Origin: Pseudonocardia asaccharolytica DSM 44247 = NBRC 16224
GTDB lineage: Bacteria > Actinomycetota > Actinomycetes > Mycobacteriales > Pseudonocardiaceae
Length of the DNA: 64,000 bases
Direction of reading: 5' to 3'
Assembly (NCBI RefSeq): GCF_000423625.1
Contig: NZ_AUII01000006.1
Coordinates: forward strand, 124,001 to 188,000
Shown one piece after another: positions 49,579-60,003 of the stretch. A program made the translations under genes and the position numbers. The first letter of the stretch is position 1; each line of letters starts with the position of its first letter. The notes beneath the pieces were generated by a model, which made no database searches, was not told the origin of the DNA, and saw nothing but the letters and a program-made list of their open reading frames with translations.

Positions 49579-50514
49579 CTACGACCGGACGGCCGCGGCG
49601 CCGCGCACCAGTGACAGGGCGCGCCCGGGCAGGTCGGGCTCCTCGGCGTCGAGCCAGTGGATGCGCCGGTCACGGCGAAACCACGAACGCTGCCGCCGGA
49701 CGAACCGCCGGGTGGCCTGCGTCGTCTCCGCGGCGGCGGCGGCCATGTCCCCGTCGGTGTCGAGGTGGGCGAGAACCTGCTGGTAGCCCAGCGCCCGCGA
49801 GGCCGTCCGGCCCTCCCGCAGGCCGCGCTCCACCAGCCTCGTGGTCTCCTCGACGAGACCGGCCGCGAACATCCGGTCCACCCGCAGCGCGATCCGCTCG
49901 TCGAGCGGCCCGGACGGGCGGTCGACGCCGATCTGCACCGCGTCGTAGCGCGGGGTGCGCCGAGCGGGCAGCCGGGCCCGGAACGGACGTCCGGTCAGCG
50001 CGATGATCTCCAGCGCGCGGACGATGCGCCGCCCGTTGCTGGGCAGCACGGCCGCGGCGGCGTCGGGGTCGAGTGCGGCCAGCCGGGCGTGCAGCGCCGC
50101 CGGGCCGCGCGCGGCCAGCTCGGCCTCCAGCTCGGCGCGCAGCGCCGGATCGGTGCCGGGGAACTCCAGCTCGTCGAGCACCGCCTGCACGTAGAGCCCC
50201 GAGCCGCCGACCAGCACCGGGGCGCGTCCGGCCGCCCGGAGCCGCTCGACGACGGCGCGGGTGGCGCGCTGGTAGGCGGCGACCGACGCGGTCTCGGTGA
50301 TGTCGAGAACGTCGAGCAGATGGTGCGGGATCCCATGGCGCTGCGCGACCGTGAGCTTCGCGGTGCCGATGTCCATGCCGCGGTAGAGCTGCATGGCGTC
50401 GGCGTTGACGACCTCGCCGCCCAGCCGGGCCGCGAGGTGCAGGCCGAGGTCGGATTTCCCCGTCGCCGTCGGCCCGACCACCGCCACCAGCGGCGGCGCC
50501 GCCGGATCACTCAT
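49579..50514 (-). CDS. miaA: tRNA dimethylallyltransferase MiaA
   Basis: 311-residue enzyme that adds an isoprenyl group to A37 of tRNAs reading UNN codons. P-loop [15 protein letters not shown], then [17 protein letters not shown] and the substrate loop [12 protein letters not shown]; the late [14 protein letters not shown] block is diagnostic. Start overlaps the stop of the upstream extradiol-dioxygenase-like gene by 4 bp. Its product is further methylthiolated by MiaB, encoded 3 kb away. Confidence 0.96.
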   Translation of the reverse strand: MSDPAAPPLVAVVGPTATGKSDLGLHLAARLGGEVVNADAMQLYRGMDIGTAKLTVAQRHGIPHHLLDVLDITETASVAAYQRATRAVVERLRAAGRAPVLVGGSGLYVQAVLDELEFPGTDPALRAELEAELAARGPAALHARLAALDPDAAAAVLPSNGRRIVRALEIIALTGRPFRARLPARRTPRYDAVQIGVDRPSGPLDERIALRVDRMFAAGLVEETTRLVERGLREGRTASRALGYQQVLAHLDTDGDMAAAAAETTQATRRFVRRQRSWFRRDRRIHWLDAEEPDLPGRALSLVRGAAAVRS

Positions 50515-51233
50515 GCCGGCATCCACACCGCGACGTGGTAGGCCACGCCGAACGGGGCCGACGAGTACAGCAGCTCGCCGCGCCACGCACCGGAGCGCGT
50601 CGCGCCGGCCAGCACTTGCCACGGCGCCCGGCCGATCGCGCCCAACTCGGTCGCGAGTCCGGGGTCGAGCCGCAGCAGCCCGTCGGCGTCGGCTGCGGCC
50701 AAGGCCTCGGCGACCGCGGCGTCGAACTCTCCGGCGCGCTCGTCGAGGTATCCCGGCGCCTTCTCGGTGTGCGTCGTGGCCCCGTCCCCGACGACCAGCA
50801 GGCCGACGGGGACGGCGCCGGCCGCCGCGTCCGCGAGCGCGGCCCCGAGCGCCGCGCAGTCACCCGGGTCGGCGTCCGGGGCGACGAGCTCGCCGCGGAT
50901 GCGCACCGGGGCACCGGTCCGCGCAGCCACCCAGCCCGCGATGAGCAGCGGCAACGGCAGCCGCGGATCGGCGGGCTGCGCCGGGGCGGCGGTGTCGAGC
51001 GCGACCCGCACGTCGACCCCGAACCCGAGGAAGCTGCCCGCCGCGCCCGGCGACACGGTCCGCCGGCCGCGCGCATCGGCGCCCACGGCGACCCAGTCCG
51101 GCGTGACGGCAGCGAGCCGCACGGCCGCGGCGTCGCAGGCGGCGCGCAGCTCGGCGGTCTCGTCCGCCGCGCCCGTCGCCAGTTCGGGAACCAGCAACGG
51201 CGGCTGAGGCAGCACAACGACCGCGGCGAACAC
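50511..51233 (-). CDS. Class III extradiol dioxygenase-like protein (Rv2728c type)
   Basis: About 240-residue protein with the LigB-like alpha/beta fold, syntenic with Rv2728c beside miaA. Key segments are [17 protein letters not shown] at the start, [10 protein letters not shown] and [20 protein letters not shown]. The metal-binding His residues typical of true dioxygenases are not obvious: the first His of PHPP is replaced by Gln (LPQPP). It is therefore of uncertain enzymatic status. GTG at 51233 fits the family N-terminus; the open frame extends to 51263. Coupled to miaA by a 4-bp overlap. Confidence 0.8.
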   Translation of the reverse strand: MFAAVVVLPQPPLLVPELATGAADETAELRAACDAAAVRLAAVTPDWVAVGADARGRRTVSPGAAGSFLGFGVDVRVALDTAAPAQPADPRLPLPLLIAGWVAARTGAPVRIRGELVAPDADPGDCAALGAALADAAAGAVPVGLLVVGDGATTHTEKAPGYLDERAGEFDAAVAEALAAADADGLLRLDPGLATELGAIGRAPWQVLAGATRSGAWRGELLYSSAPFGVAYHVAVWMPA

Positions 51234-51438
51234 GAGAACCAGCCTAATGTCGACGGTCAGCACATCTCGCGGGCACCGGGGCGGCCCGGGAAAGGGCGGC
51301 TCGTCGATCGAGACCGGCCGCTGGCCCCAGCTCCTCGTGTCCGATGGTTTCGGTCCGTGCCGGTAGCTGTTTGAATCCCTAACGCCCCGGTCTCACGGGA
51401 CCGATCGGCATGCGCACGGCTTCGCCACACGGCGGAGC

Positions 51439-51458
51439 GCCCATCCCCGCGGATGGGC
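51439..51458 (+). promoter_or_regulatory. Hairpin before DUF349 gene
   Basis: GCCCATCC-CCGC-GGATGGGC, an 8-bp stem, ends 8 bp before the ribosome site GGGAGG of the DUF349 gene. It could influence translation start or be part of the promoter region. Confidence 0.35.
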
Positions 51459-51476
51459 TGGACGAGGGAGGACACG

Positions 51477-53057
51477 GTGTCGGAGCATCACGCGACCAGC
51501 GGTACGGACGAACGACGGCGCGGCAGCACCGCCGCGGACCTCGCGGACCGTCGGATCGCCCCGGATCCGGAGGACCCCCGCCCGCCGACCGTGGACTCCG
51601 AACCGAACTCGGGCGAGAACCCCGGCCACCGGGGCGACGAGGCGGGAACCGGCGGGTCTCGGCCCGCCACGCCCCGCCCACCGGTTCCCGGGCCACCGTC
51701 GCGGCGCGCCCCCGGCCCCCGGCCAGGCCCCGCCGCGCGCCCGGCGCCATCCGAACCGCGCCCGGCACCGGCCCCGCCCCGGCACCCGGTCCCCGACCCG
51801 GCCCCGGTTCTCACCCCGCCCACCCCCACCCCGGTCGCCCAGGCCGGCAGCGACCCGAGCCGCTGGGGCCGCGTCGATGCCGAGGGCACCATCTACCTGA
51901 TCACCGCCGAGGGCCAGCGCGTCGTCGGGTCCTGGCAGGCGGGTTCCCCGGAGGAGGGCCTCGCGCATTTTGCCCGCCGGTTCGACGATCTGCTCACCGA
52001 GGCCGAGCTGCTCGCCGCCCGGCTCACCGCGGGCGGCGACCCGAAGCACTCGCTGCACAGCGCGAAGGCCCTGCGCCAGCATCTGGACGAGGCCGCCGTG
52101 ATCGGGGACGTGACCGCGCTGCGCACCCGGATCGACGAGCTGGTGGCGTTCGCCGAGCAGTCCGTCGGCGCCGCCCGCTCGGCCCGCGAGGCCCAGCGCG
52201 CCGCCGCCATCGCACGCAAGGAAGAGCTGGCCGCCGAGGCCGAGCACCTCGCCGCCGAGGCCACCCAGTGGAAGCAGGCCGGTGACCGGTTCAAGTCGAT
52301 CCTCGACGAATGGCGCGCGATCAAGGGCATAGACCGCAAGACCGACGAGGCCCTCTGGAAACGGTTCTCCCGGGCCCGGGAGTCGTTCAACCGGCGTCGC
52401 GGGTCGCATTTCGCCGACCTCGACCGGCAACGGGCCGGCGCGAAGGCCCGCAAGGAGGAACTCGTCGCCGAGGCCGAAGCGCTCGCCGACTCCACCGACT
52501 GGGGTCCGACCGCCGCGCGCTACCGCGACCTGATGACGGAGTGGAAGGCCGCCGGCCGCGCGCAGAAGGACGCCGACGACGCGTTGTGGCAGCGTTTCCG
52601 CAGCGCCCAGGACGTCTTCTTCCGCCGCCGCGCGGCCACCTACGCCGAACGCGACGCCGAGTTCGTCGCCAACGCGGAGGCCAAACGAGCGCTGCTCGGC
52701 GAGGCCGAGAAGATCGATGTCTCGGATCCCGACGCCGCCAGGGCCGCGCTGCGCAGCATCCAGGAGCGCTGGGAGGCGCTCGGCAAGGTACCGCGGGAGG
52801 ACATCCGCCCACTGGAGGCCCGGCTGCGCGCCGTCGAGGAGAAGGTACGCGAGGCCGCCGACCGGCATTGGCGGCGCACCGATCCCGAGGCCGAGGCCAG
52901 GGTCGCGCAGTTCCGCGAGCGGGTGGCGCAGTTCGAGGCCCAGGCCGCGAAGGCCCGCGCGACCGGCGACCTCCGGCGCGCCGAACGGGCCCAGAGCCAG
53001 GCGGACCAGTGGCGCGAGTGGCTCGCCACCGCGGAACAGGCCGTCCAGCAGCGGTAG
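51477..53057 (+). CDS. DUF349-domain coiled protein (Rv2731 type)
   Basis: 526-residue cytoplasmic protein. An N-terminal disordered Pro-rich region of about 125 residues is followed by a short beta unit (GRVDAEGTIYLITAEGQRVV) and then three to four DUF349 repeats, e.g. WKQAGDRFKSILDEWRAIKG, TDWGPTAARYRDLMTEWKAA and RSIQERWEALGKVPREDIRP, each a helical pair with a conserved Trp. Orthologous by position to Rv2731 next to miaB. Function is unknown; related proteins are charged coiled-coil structures. GTG at 51477 preceded by GGGAGGACAC. Confidence 0.88.
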   Translation: MSEHHATSGTDERRRGSTAADLADRRIAPDPEDPRPPTVDSEPNSGENPGHRGDEAGTGGSRPATPRPPVPGPPSRRAPGPRPGPAARPAPSEPRPAPAPPRHPVPDPAPVLTPPTPTPVAQAGSDPSRWGRVDAEGTIYLITAEGQRVVGSWQAGSPEEGLAHFARRFDDLLTEAELLAARLTAGGDPKHSLHSAKALRQHLDEAAVIGDVTALRTRIDELVAFAEQSVGAARSAREAQRAAAIARKEELAAEAEHLAAEATQWKQAGDRFKSILDEWRAIKGIDRKTDEALWKRFSRARESFNRRRGSHFADLDRQRAGAKARKEELVAEAEALADSTDWGPTAARYRDLMTEWKAAGRAQKDADDALWQRFRSAQDVFFRRRAATYAERDAEFVANAEAKRALLGEAEKIDVSDPDAARAALRSIQERWEALGKVPREDIRPLEARLRAVEEKVREAADRHWRRTDPEAEARVAQFRERVAQFEAQAAKARATGDLRRAERAQSQADQWREWLATAEQAVQQR

Positions 53058-53076
53058 CGGGTGAGGCGGTTGGGCC

Positions 53077-53544
53077 TCAGCGCCGCGCCAGCGCGATCCG
53101 CGACCACGCTCCGGTCAGCACCACCACCGCGAGCGTGGCCATGACCAGCCCGATGCCGGGCCCGATCCCACCCTCGGGGAGGGTGACCTGGCGGGACCAG
53201 ATCGCCCACACCCCGGTGACCACGGAGATCCCGCAACCCACGGCACACACCCACGCGAGCGCCCACAGCCGGGTGGACAGCGCGAGCGCGGAGCCGAACA
53301 CCCCGAAACCGAGTGCGGTGAAGGTGAACAACCGGGGCAGCACGCCCAACGACGGCGCGCCCGCGAGGACCTCCCACCCGGCCACGGGCCCGACCCACGG
53401 CAGCAGGAAGGCCCCGATCAACACGAGGACGGTGATCGAGGTGACCAGCCCGGCGGCCCCGGGGTCGATCCGTTGTTCCACCCGGCGCTCCACCTCCCGC
53501 AACTCCTCGTCGAACTGCCTCAGATCGTCGAACGGCTCGCTCAT
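53077..53544 (-). CDS. Membrane protein (Rv2732c type)
   Basis: 155-residue integral membrane protein with an acidic N-terminal helix ([20 protein letters not shown]) and four transmembrane segments, among them [20 protein letters not shown] and [20 protein letters not shown]. Position immediately after miaB (4-bp overlap) is that of Rv2732c. It has no assigned function; the coupling to miaB is conserved in actinobacteria. Confidence 0.8.
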   Translation of the reverse strand: MSEPFDDLRQFDEELREVERRVEQRIDPGAAGLVTSITVLVLIGAFLLPWVGPVAGWEVLAGAPSLGVLPRLFTFTALGFGVFGSALALSTRLWALAWVCAVGCGISVVTGVWAIWSRQVTLPEGGIGPGIGLVMATLAVVVLTGAWSRIALARR

Positions 53545-55031
53545 CTCGTTCCCCCTCCCCCGGCCGGCACGGCCGAGCAGGTGCTGTCGTTCACCGCGGC
53601 GACGGGTGCCCCGAGACCGGGAAGCCCCAGTGCGGTCGGCGCACCGCGCGGACGGCTCCCGGCCTCGTGCGCGTCGCCTGCGCGGGTACGTCGGTGGGCG
53701 GTCGGTCCGCCGTCGGCGACGAGGTGGTGCGGCGCTCCGTACCCGATCCGCACGCTGACCAGGTCGCCGGGTCGCACAGGTGCGTCGCCGGGCGCGAAAT
53801 GCACCAGCCGCCCGTCGCGGGCCCGCCCGCTCATCCGCCGGGTCTGCGCGTCCTTGCGGCCCTCCCCGGTGGAGACCAGCACCTCGACGTCGCGCCCGAC
53901 CATGGCCCGGTTCTCCTCCCAGGAGATCTGCTCCTGCAGGGCGATGAGCCGGTCGTAGCGCTCCTGGACGACGGCCTTGGGCAGCTGGTCGGGCAGGGTC
54001 GCGGCCGGGGTGCCCGGGCGGGGCGAGTACTGGAAGGTGAAGGCCTGGGCGAACCGGGCCCGCGCGACGACGTCCAGGGTGGCCTGGAAGTCCTCCTCGG
54101 TCTCCCCCGGGAACCCGACGATGATGTCGGTGCTGATCGCGGCGTCCGGGATCGCCGCGCGCACCTCGTCGAGGATCGCCAGGAAGCGCGCGGACCGGTA
54201 GGACCGGCGCATCGACTTCAGCACCCGGTCCGATCCCGACTGCAGCGGCATGTGCAGCTGGGGGCACACGTTCGGCGTCTCGGCCATGGCGGCGATGACA
54301 TCCGAGGTGAAGTCGCGCGGGTGCGGGGAGGTGAACCGGACCCGTTCCAGGCCGTCGATCCCGCCGCAGGCACGCAGCAGCTTGGCGAATGCGCCGCGGT
54401 CGCCGAACTCGGCGCCGTAGGAGTTCACGTTCTGGCCCAGCAGGGTCACCTCGAGCACGCCGTCCTCGGCGAGCGCGGCCACCTCGGCGAGTACATCGTC
54501 CGGGCTGCGGTCGCGCTCCTTGCCGCGCAGCGCCGGCACGATGCAGAACGTGCAGGTGTTGTTGCAGCCTACCGAGATGGATACCCAGGCGGCGTAGGCC
54601 GACTCGCGGCGCGCGGGCAGCGTCGAGGGGAACACCTCGAGCGACTCGAGGATCTCCACCGAGGCCTGCTCGTTGTGCCGGGCCCGCTCCAGCAGGGTCG
54701 GCAGCGCGTGCACGTTGTGGGTGCCGAAGACGACGTCGACCCACGGGGCCTTGGCCACGATCGTCTCGCGGTCCTTCTGGGCGAGACAGCCGCCGACCGC
54801 GATCTGCATGTCCGGGCGGGCCAGCTTCTCGGGTCGCAGCCGGCCGAGGTTGCCGTAGAGCTTGTTGTCGGCGTTCTCCCGCACCGCACAGGTGTTGAAC
54901 ACGACGATATCGGCCGGGCTGCCCTCCGCGGCCTTCGCGTAGCCTGCCGCCTCGAGCAGACCCGCCATGCGCTCCGAGTCGTGTACGTTCATCTGGCACC
55001 CATAGGTGCGGATGGAGTAGCTGCGGGTCAC
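53541..55031 (-). CDS. miaB: tRNA methylthiotransferase MiaB
   Basis: 496-residue radical-SAM enzyme adding the 2-methylthio group to isopentenyl-A37 of tRNA. The N-terminal UPF0004 domain holds the auxiliary cluster Cys in [17 protein letters not shown] and VGGCLAQ; the radical SAM cluster is CNNTCTFC; a TRAM domain follows near residue 390. About 55 extra residues at the C-terminus are disordered and Ala/Gly/Arg-rich. GTG at 55031 starts the canonical [14 protein letters not shown]. It is divergent from the TAXI receptor gene. Confidence 0.95.
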   Translation of the reverse strand: MTRSYSIRTYGCQMNVHDSERMAGLLEAAGYAKAAEGSPADIVVFNTCAVRENADNKLYGNLGRLRPEKLARPDMQIAVGGCLAQKDRETIVAKAPWVDVVFGTHNVHALPTLLERARHNEQASVEILESLEVFPSTLPARRESAYAAWVSISVGCNNTCTFCIVPALRGKERDRSPDDVLAEVAALAEDGVLEVTLLGQNVNSYGAEFGDRGAFAKLLRACGGIDGLERVRFTSPHPRDFTSDVIAAMAETPNVCPQLHMPLQSGSDRVLKSMRRSYRSARFLAILDEVRAAIPDAAISTDIIVGFPGETEEDFQATLDVVARARFAQAFTFQYSPRPGTPAATLPDQLPKAVVQERYDRLIALQEQISWEENRAMVGRDVEVLVSTGEGRKDAQTRRMSGRARDGRLVHFAPGDAPVRPGDLVSVRIGYGAPHHLVADGGPTAHRRTRAGDAHEAGSRPRGAPTALGLPGLGAPVAAVNDSTCSAVPAGGGGTR

Positions 55032-55116
55032 GACATCAAAGGGTAGGCCGCCCGGCCAGGCCCCGGCGCACCGCCCGACCCCCCTTTTTGCGCCCGACTG
55101 CTGCGAGGATGCCGCG

Positions 55117-56094
55117 GTGGCCCCAGACACGCTCAGCAGGCGGGACGTACTGCGTGTGCTGTGCGTCTGCGGGGTCGCGGCCGGGCTCGCGCCGTTGCTG
55201 TCGGGGTGCTCGTCGCCGTTCCGCGACGAGCGCATCGCGATCGCGACCGGAGGCACCCAGGGTGTCTACTACGCCCTCGGCGGGGCGCTGGCCACGATCT
55301 GGCAGGAACATCTGCGGCTGGCGGTGCGTCCGGAGGTGCTCTCGACCGCCGGCTCGGTGCAGAACCTGGCGCTGCTCTCATCCGGGGACGCGGACGTCGC
55401 GTTCAGCCAGGTCGACACCGCCGCGGACCTGCTGGCCGGGACCGCGGCCGGCCTCCCCCGCGCGCCGCGCGCGCTGGCCCGGATCTACGACGATGTCGTC
55501 CACGTCGTCGTCCGCGCCGACTCCCGGTTCCATCGGCTGGCGGACCTGCGCGGGGCCCGCGTCTCGATCGGGGCCGAGAACTCGGGCGTCGAGCCGATCG
55601 CGCGGCGGCTGCTCACCGTGGCCGGGCTGAGCCCCGAGCGCGATGTGCGGTCCACCCAGCTCGGGATCAACAATTCGGTCGCGGCGATGCGCGCGGACAC
55701 GATCGACGCCTTCTTCTGGTCCGGTGGTCTGCCCACCCGCGGGGTGAGCGAGCTCGCCGCCGCGGTCCCCATCCGGCTGCTCGACCTCGGCGACGTACGA
55801 GGTCCGGTCCGCGCCGCCTACCCCGTCTACTCCACGGGTACCGTGCCCGCCTCGAGCTATGGCCTCCCGGACCCGGTGAACACGCTGCTGGTCCGCAACT
55901 TCCTGCTCGTCCCCGCCTCGATGGGCGAGGACCTCGCGGAGGCGCTCACCAGCGCCCTGTTCGCCGAGCAGCCGCGGCTGTCGACGGCCAGCCCCGCGGC
56001 GCTGACCATCGACGCCAGGGCCGCGATCGGCACCCAGCCGGTTCCCCTGCATCCCGGGGCGGAGCAGTTCTACCGCTCGACGAAGGCCTTCTGA
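55117..56094 (+). CDS. TAXI-family solute receptor, Tat lipoprotein, orphan
   Basis: 325-residue TAXI solute-binding protein, the receptor type used by TRAP transporters. Signal has SRRDVLRVL (twin-arginine) and ends in a lipobox LLSGC. Diagnostic mature segments are [40 protein letters not shown] and GVSIG-type ligand loop [16 protein letters not shown]. No TRAP permease gene is present; instead the gene faces a histidine kinase (gap 8 bp) and, beyond, the glutamate ABC importer. TAXI proteins may bind glutamate or 2-oxoglutarate, so it could be a sensor subunit. GTG start at 55117. Confidence 0.85.
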   Translation: MAPDTLSRRDVLRVLCVCGVAAGLAPLLSGCSSPFRDERIAIATGGTQGVYYALGGALATIWQEHLRLAVRPEVLSTAGSVQNLALLSSGDADVAFSQVDTAADLLAGTAAGLPRAPRALARIYDDVVHVVVRADSRFHRLADLRGARVSIGAENSGVEPIARRLLTVAGLSPERDVRSTQLGINNSVAAMRADTIDAFFWSGGLPTRGVSELAAAVPIRLLDLGDVRGPVRAAYPVYSTGTVPASSYGLPDPVNTLLVRNFLLVPASMGEDLAEALTSALFAEQPRLSTASPAALTIDARAAIGTQPVPLHPGAEQFYRSTKAF

Positions 56095-56102
56095 CGCAGC
56101 GG

Positions 56103-57488
56103 TCAGGGCGGCGCCGGATCCAGCAGCCGGGCGACCACCCGCAACCCACTCGCACGCGGCAGCTCGAGGCGAAGTGTCCCGCCGGAGAGCTCCACGGTGC
56201 GTGCCGCGATGGCCAGCCCGAGCCCGGAACCCTCGACGTTGCTCTGCCCGGGACCGCGCCAGAACCGGTCGGTGGCCCGCTCGAGCTCCTCGGGTGCCAT
56301 CCCGGGGCCGGTGTCTCGGACCACGAGATCGACGCCGCCGGGCACCTTCCGGACCCCGATCATGACCACCCCACCGGATGGGGTGAACTTCATGGCGTTG
56401 TCGAGCAGCGCATCGAGCAACGTCTCGATCCCGCCGTGGGTCGCCCTGGCGCGCAGCCCGCGCATTCCGCAGTGGGTCAGCTTCAGCCCGATGTGTTCGG
56501 CGAGCGGGCGCCACGCCTCGATCCGGTCCTCGATACTGGGGTCGAGCTCGACCGGCCCGGTTTCCGATACGCGTTCGGCCCTGGCCAGCGCGAGCAGCCC
56601 GTCGAGCACCGCGGACAGCCGCTCGGCCTCCTCCAGCGCGGCGGCGTGGTGTTCGGCCGCCGCCGCGTCGACGTGGCCGTCCAGGTTGGACAGCCGCAGA
56701 CGCAGCGCGGTGAGCGGGTTGCGCAGCTGGTGGCTGGCGTCGGCGACGAAGGCGCGCTGGGCCGCCAGCGCCTGCGTGACGATCCCGGCCATCCGGTCGA
56801 AGGACGCCGAGAGCCTGCGCAGCTCCGGCGGGCCGCTGCAGGTGGCGATCGGCTCGACCTCCTTTCCGGCCAGCACCGCGCCGGCGATCCGCCCGGTGCC
56901 CTCGTCGAGCCGGCGAACCGGGAGGAGGATCCACCGCACCACCGGCAGCGCCACCAGCACCCCGAGGACCAGCGCCAGCAGGATCGCGCCCGCCACCATC
57001 GACCACACCCGCAGCTCCTGCGCCCGAAGCGCCTCGGTGGGTGAGATCGTGAGCGCGGCGCCGCGCACCTCGCCGTCGACGAGCACCGGCTCGGCGAGCA
57101 CCAGCGGCTGGTCGTCCCAGGGCAGGATGAACGGGTAGGGCTCGGAGCGGCGGTTGGCCAGCGCGACGCGGACCCGCTCCCGGCCGACCTCGTCGAGGAC
57201 GATCGGCTCCGCCCGGGATGCGGCGACGATCCGTTGCTCGCGGTCGAGCACGGCCACCGTGACGCCGTAGACCTCGTCATAGCGGGCCAGCTCGGCGGCC
57301 AGCCCGGTCGCGTTCGCCTCGGTGATCGGTCGCTGCGCGATCGAGGCGAAGAAGATCGTGTCGGTGAGCCGGTCGGTGAACAGCTCCTGTTGCGCGCCAC
57401 GGGCATCGGCCATGGCGAGCGGGACGCCGAGGCCGACGGCGAGCAGCCCGACCAGGACCAGCACGATCACCAGCAGCCGGGCCCGCAT
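56103..57488 (-). CDS. Sensor histidine kinase next to TAXI receptor
   Basis: 461-residue kinase with an N-terminal helix (LLVIVLVLVGLLAVGLGVPL), a periplasmic sensor of about 140 residues, a second helix (VAGAILLALVLGVLVALPVV), HAMP, H-box FVADASHQLRNPLTALRLRL, and G boxes VRDTGPGMA and GSGLGLAIA. The order TAXI receptor, kinase, regulator suggests that the receptor presents ligand to this kinase, as TctC-like proteins do for TctE-type kinases. ATG at 57488, 7 bp after the regulator stop. Confidence 0.9.
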   Translation of the reverse strand: MRARLLVIVLVLVGLLAVGLGVPLAMADARGAQQELFTDRLTDTIFFASIAQRPITEANATGLAAELARYDEVYGVTVAVLDREQRIVAASRAEPIVLDEVGRERVRVALANRRSEPYPFILPWDDQPLVLAEPVLVDGEVRGAALTISPTEALRAQELRVWSMVAGAILLALVLGVLVALPVVRWILLPVRRLDEGTGRIAGAVLAGKEVEPIATCSGPPELRRLSASFDRMAGIVTQALAAQRAFVADASHQLRNPLTALRLRLSNLDGHVDAAAAEHHAAALEEAERLSAVLDGLLALARAERVSETGPVELDPSIEDRIEAWRPLAEHIGLKLTHCGMRGLRARATHGGIETLLDALLDNAMKFTPSGGVVMIGVRKVPGGVDLVVRDTGPGMAPEELERATDRFWRGPGQSNVEGSGLGLAIAARTVELSGGTLRLELPRASGLRVVARLLDPAPP

Positions 57489-57495
57489 GTCTGCG

Positions 57496-58194
57496 TTACC
57501 CCTGGTCCGGGGAGCGGGGCTCGGGACGGTCCAGCCGGTAGCCGATCCCGCGCACGGTCTGCACCAGCTCGGCCCGGCCGAGCTTGGTCCGCAGCGTGGC
57601 GACGTGAACGTCGAGGGTCCGGTTGGCTCCGGGCCAGCTTCGCCCCCAGACCTCGGCGACGATCCGGCTGCGCGGGCACACCGCACCCTTCACGCTCGCC
57701 AGCAGCGCGAGCACCTGGAACTCCTTGCGAGTCAGCGCGACGTCACGGCCGTCGACGGTGACGGTGTGCCGGTCGAGGTCGATGCGCAGATCGTCGACGA
57801 CGACCGTGCCGGCGGCTCCGGAGCCGGGCGTGCCCCCTGCCCTGCCGCGGCGCCGGTACACCGCGTGCACCCTGGCCACCAGCTCGCCGATGTCATAGGG
57901 CTTGACCAGGTAGTCGTCGGCCCCGGAATGCAGGCCGAGGATGCGGTCGTCGACCTCGCCGCGGGCCGACACCACGATGACCGGGATCTCACTCACCCCG
58001 CGGATCTCCCGGCAGACGTCGACACCGTCGATATCGGGCAGGCCGAGGTCGAGCAGCACGACGTCCACCCCGCGCAGATGGTCGATCACCCCCCGGCCCC
58101 GGGCCAGCCGGGTCGTCGTCATTCCGTGCCGATGCAGGGCGGGGCGCAGCGCGGCCGCGACGCGATCGTCGTCCTCCACGAGCAGGATGTGCAC
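57496..58194 (-). CDS. OmpR-family response regulator next to gluABCD
   Basis: 232-residue winged-helix regulator. VEDDD at the N-terminus, phospho-Asp in [15 protein letters not shown], Lys in [12 protein letters not shown], and DNA-binding domain with [16 protein letters not shown] and [14 protein letters not shown] at 58194. It is the first gene of the regulator-kinase operon and is divergent from gluA with 116 bp between, where two CCTA-ACGTTCCC repeats lie; gluABCD is thus the likely target. Confidence 0.9.
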   Translation of the reverse strand: MHILLVEDDDRVAAALRPALHRHGMTTTRLARGRGVIDHLRGVDVVLLDLGLPDIDGVDVCREIRGVSEIPVIVVSARGEVDDRILGLHSGADDYLVKPYDIGELVARVHAVYRRRGRAGGTPGSGAAGTVVVDDLRIDLDRHTVTVDGRDVALTRKEFQVLALLASVKGAVCPRSRIVAEVWGRSWPGANRTLDVHVATLRTKLGRAELVQTVRGIGYRLDRPEPRSPDQG

Positions 58195-58236
58195 GCCCCA
58201 CCTCTCGCGAATACCGGGAGTGTTATGAGGCTGAGA

Positions 58237-58290
58237 CCCTAAACGTTCCCCAAGGTGGTGGACTCCTCAGACCCACCGCCCTACGTTCCC
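58237..58290. promoter_or_regulatory. Direct repeats in regulator/gluA intergenic region
   Basis: CCCTAAACGTTCCC (58237-58250) and CCCTACGTTCCC (58279-58290) repeat the core ACGTTCCC 40 bp apart, almost four helical turns, between the response regulator and gluA. Candidate binding sites of the regulator. Confidence 0.45.
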
Positions 58291-58310
58291 GCCATGCCCG
58301 GAGGACCTCG

Positions 58311-59057
58311 ATGAGTGACACGACGCCCATGGTGCGCATGGTCGGCGTCGACAAACACTTCGGCGATTTGCACGTCCTGCGAGACATCAACCTCGAGGTC
58401 GCCGCCGGCCAGGTCGTCGTCGTGCTCGGCCCGTCGGGTTCGGGCAAATCGACGCTGTGCCGCACGATCAACCGGCTCGAACCCGTGGACAACGGGCTGA
58501 TCGAGGTCGATGGCAAGGCGCTGCCTGCGGAGGGCAAGCAGCTGGCCGGGCTGCGCGCCGACGTCGGCATGGTGTTCCAGAGCTTCAACCTGTTCGCGCA
58601 CAAGACGATCCTGGAGAACGTCACGCTCGCGCCGATCAAGGTGCGCAAGGTGGGCAAGGCCGAGGCGCAGCGGCGCGCGCTGGAACTGCTGGAGCGCGTC
58701 GGTATCGCCGACCAGCGCGACAAGTACCCCGCCCAGCTCTCCGGCGGGCAGCAGCAGCGCGCCGCGATTGCCCGGGCGCTGGCCATGCGGCCCAAGGTGA
58801 TGCTGTTCGACGAGCCCACCTCCGCGCTCGACCCGGAGATGGTCCAGGAGGTGCTCGACGTCATGACCGCGCTGGCCGCCGACGGGATGACCATGCTCGT
58901 GATCACCCATGAGATGGGCTTCGCCCGCCGCGCCGCGCATCGCGTCGTCTTCATGTCCGACGGCGAGATCGTCGAGGACTCGACGCCGGACGCCTTCTTC
59001 TCCAACCCCACCTCGGGTCGTGCCAAGGACTTCCTCGGCAAGATCCTCACCCACTGA
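58311..59057 (+). CDS. gluA: Glutamate ABC transporter ATPase GluA
   Basis: 248-residue polar-amino-acid importer ATPase. Walker [10 protein letters not shown], signature LSGGQQQR, Walker [16 protein letters not shown] and the switch His in VITHEM are all intact. It powers GluCD for uptake of glutamate captured by GluB. ATG at 58311 with GGAGGACC upstream. First gene of gluABCD; the family assignment to glutamate rests on operon order and similarity to corynebacterial GluABCD. Confidence 0.92.
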   Translation: MSDTTPMVRMVGVDKHFGDLHVLRDINLEVAAGQVVVVLGPSGSGKSTLCRTINRLEPVDNGLIEVDGKALPAEGKQLAGLRADVGMVFQSFNLFAHKTILENVTLAPIKVRKVGKAEAQRRALELLERVGIADQRDKYPAQLSGGQQQRAAIARALAMRPKVMLFDEPTSALDPEMVQEVLDVMTALAADGMTMLVITHEMGFARRAAHRVVFMSDGEIVEDSTPDAFFSNPTSGRAKDFLGKILTH

Positions 59058-59093
59058 TCTCCCGCGCATCCCGTCAGGAAGGACACCACCCCC

Positions 59094-59990
59094 ATGCGCC
59101 TTTCTCACCTCGCCCGGGTCGCCGCGGTCGCGGCGGCCCTCGTGCTCACGGCCACCGCCTGCGGTGGTCAGTCCCCCTCACCGGGCTCCGCGGGCGACGG
59201 GCCGACGGTCGCCCAGGACGTGACGTTCGAGGCCGGCACCACTATGGACAGGCTCGCCAAGGCCGGCACGATCCGCGTGGGCACCAAGTTCGACCAGCCG
59301 CTGTTCGGGCTGAAGGGTCTCGACGGAAAGCCCGCCGGGTTCGACGTCGAAATCGCGAAGATCATCGGTGCCAAGCTCGGCATCCCCGCCGACAAGATCG
59401 CCTACACCGAGACTCCGTCGGCGACCCGAGAGGAGGCGATCGAGCAGAACCGGGTGGACATGGTCGTCGCCACCTACACCATCAACGACAAGCGCAAGGA
59501 GCGGGTCAGCTTCGCCGGTCCGTACTACATCGCCGGCCAGGACCTGATGGTCAAGTCCGACAACACGACGATCACCGGGCCGGAGTCGTTGAAGGCCGCG
59601 AACGCGAAGGTCTGCTCGGTCACGGGTTCGACGCCGTCGGTGACCATCCAGGAGTACGTCGACCAGGCGAACCTCGTGTTGTTCGATGTGTACTCCAAGT
59701 GCGCCGATGCGCTGCGCACCGGCCAGGTCGACGCGGTCACCACGGACAACGTCATCCTGCTCGGCCTGGTCGAGGCCAGCGAGGGCGCGTTCAAGCTCGT
59801 CGGCAAGCAGTTCACCGAGGAGCCCTACGGCATCGGCATTCCCAAGGGCGACGTGAAGTTCTGCGAGTTCATCAACACTGCCCTGAAGGATGCCGCGGCC
59901 GACGGCTCGTACGAGGCGGCGTGGAAGAGCACCGCGGGCGCGGTGTCGCCGCAGACACCGACGCTGCCGCCCGCCGATCCGTGTAGCTGA
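59094..59990 (+). CDS. gluB: Glutamate-binding lipoprotein GluB
   Basis: 298-residue SBP_bac_3 lipoprotein with signal VAAALVLTATACGG. The mature domain shows KAGTIRVGTKFDQPLFGLKG, GFDVEIAKIIGAKLGI, ENRVDMVV-like segment EQNRVDMVVATYTI and the C-terminal PYGIGIPKGD, typical of glutamate/aspartate binding proteins. It should be the most abundant component; a 17-bp hairpin following the gene probably limits downstream expression. Confidence 0.92.
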   Translation: MRLSHLARVAAVAAALVLTATACGGQSPSPGSAGDGPTVAQDVTFEAGTTMDRLAKAGTIRVGTKFDQPLFGLKGLDGKPAGFDVEIAKIIGAKLGIPADKIAYTETPSATREEAIEQNRVDMVVATYTINDKRKERVSFAGPYYIAGQDLMVKSDNTTITGPESLKAANAKVCSVTGSTPSVTIQEYVDQANLVLFDVYSKCADALRTGQVDAVTTDNVILLGLVEASEGAFKLVGKQFTEEPYGIGIPKGDVKFCEFINTALKDAAADGSYEAAWKSTAGAVSPQTPTLPPADPCS

Positions 59991-60003
59991 GGCCCGATCC
60001 GTT

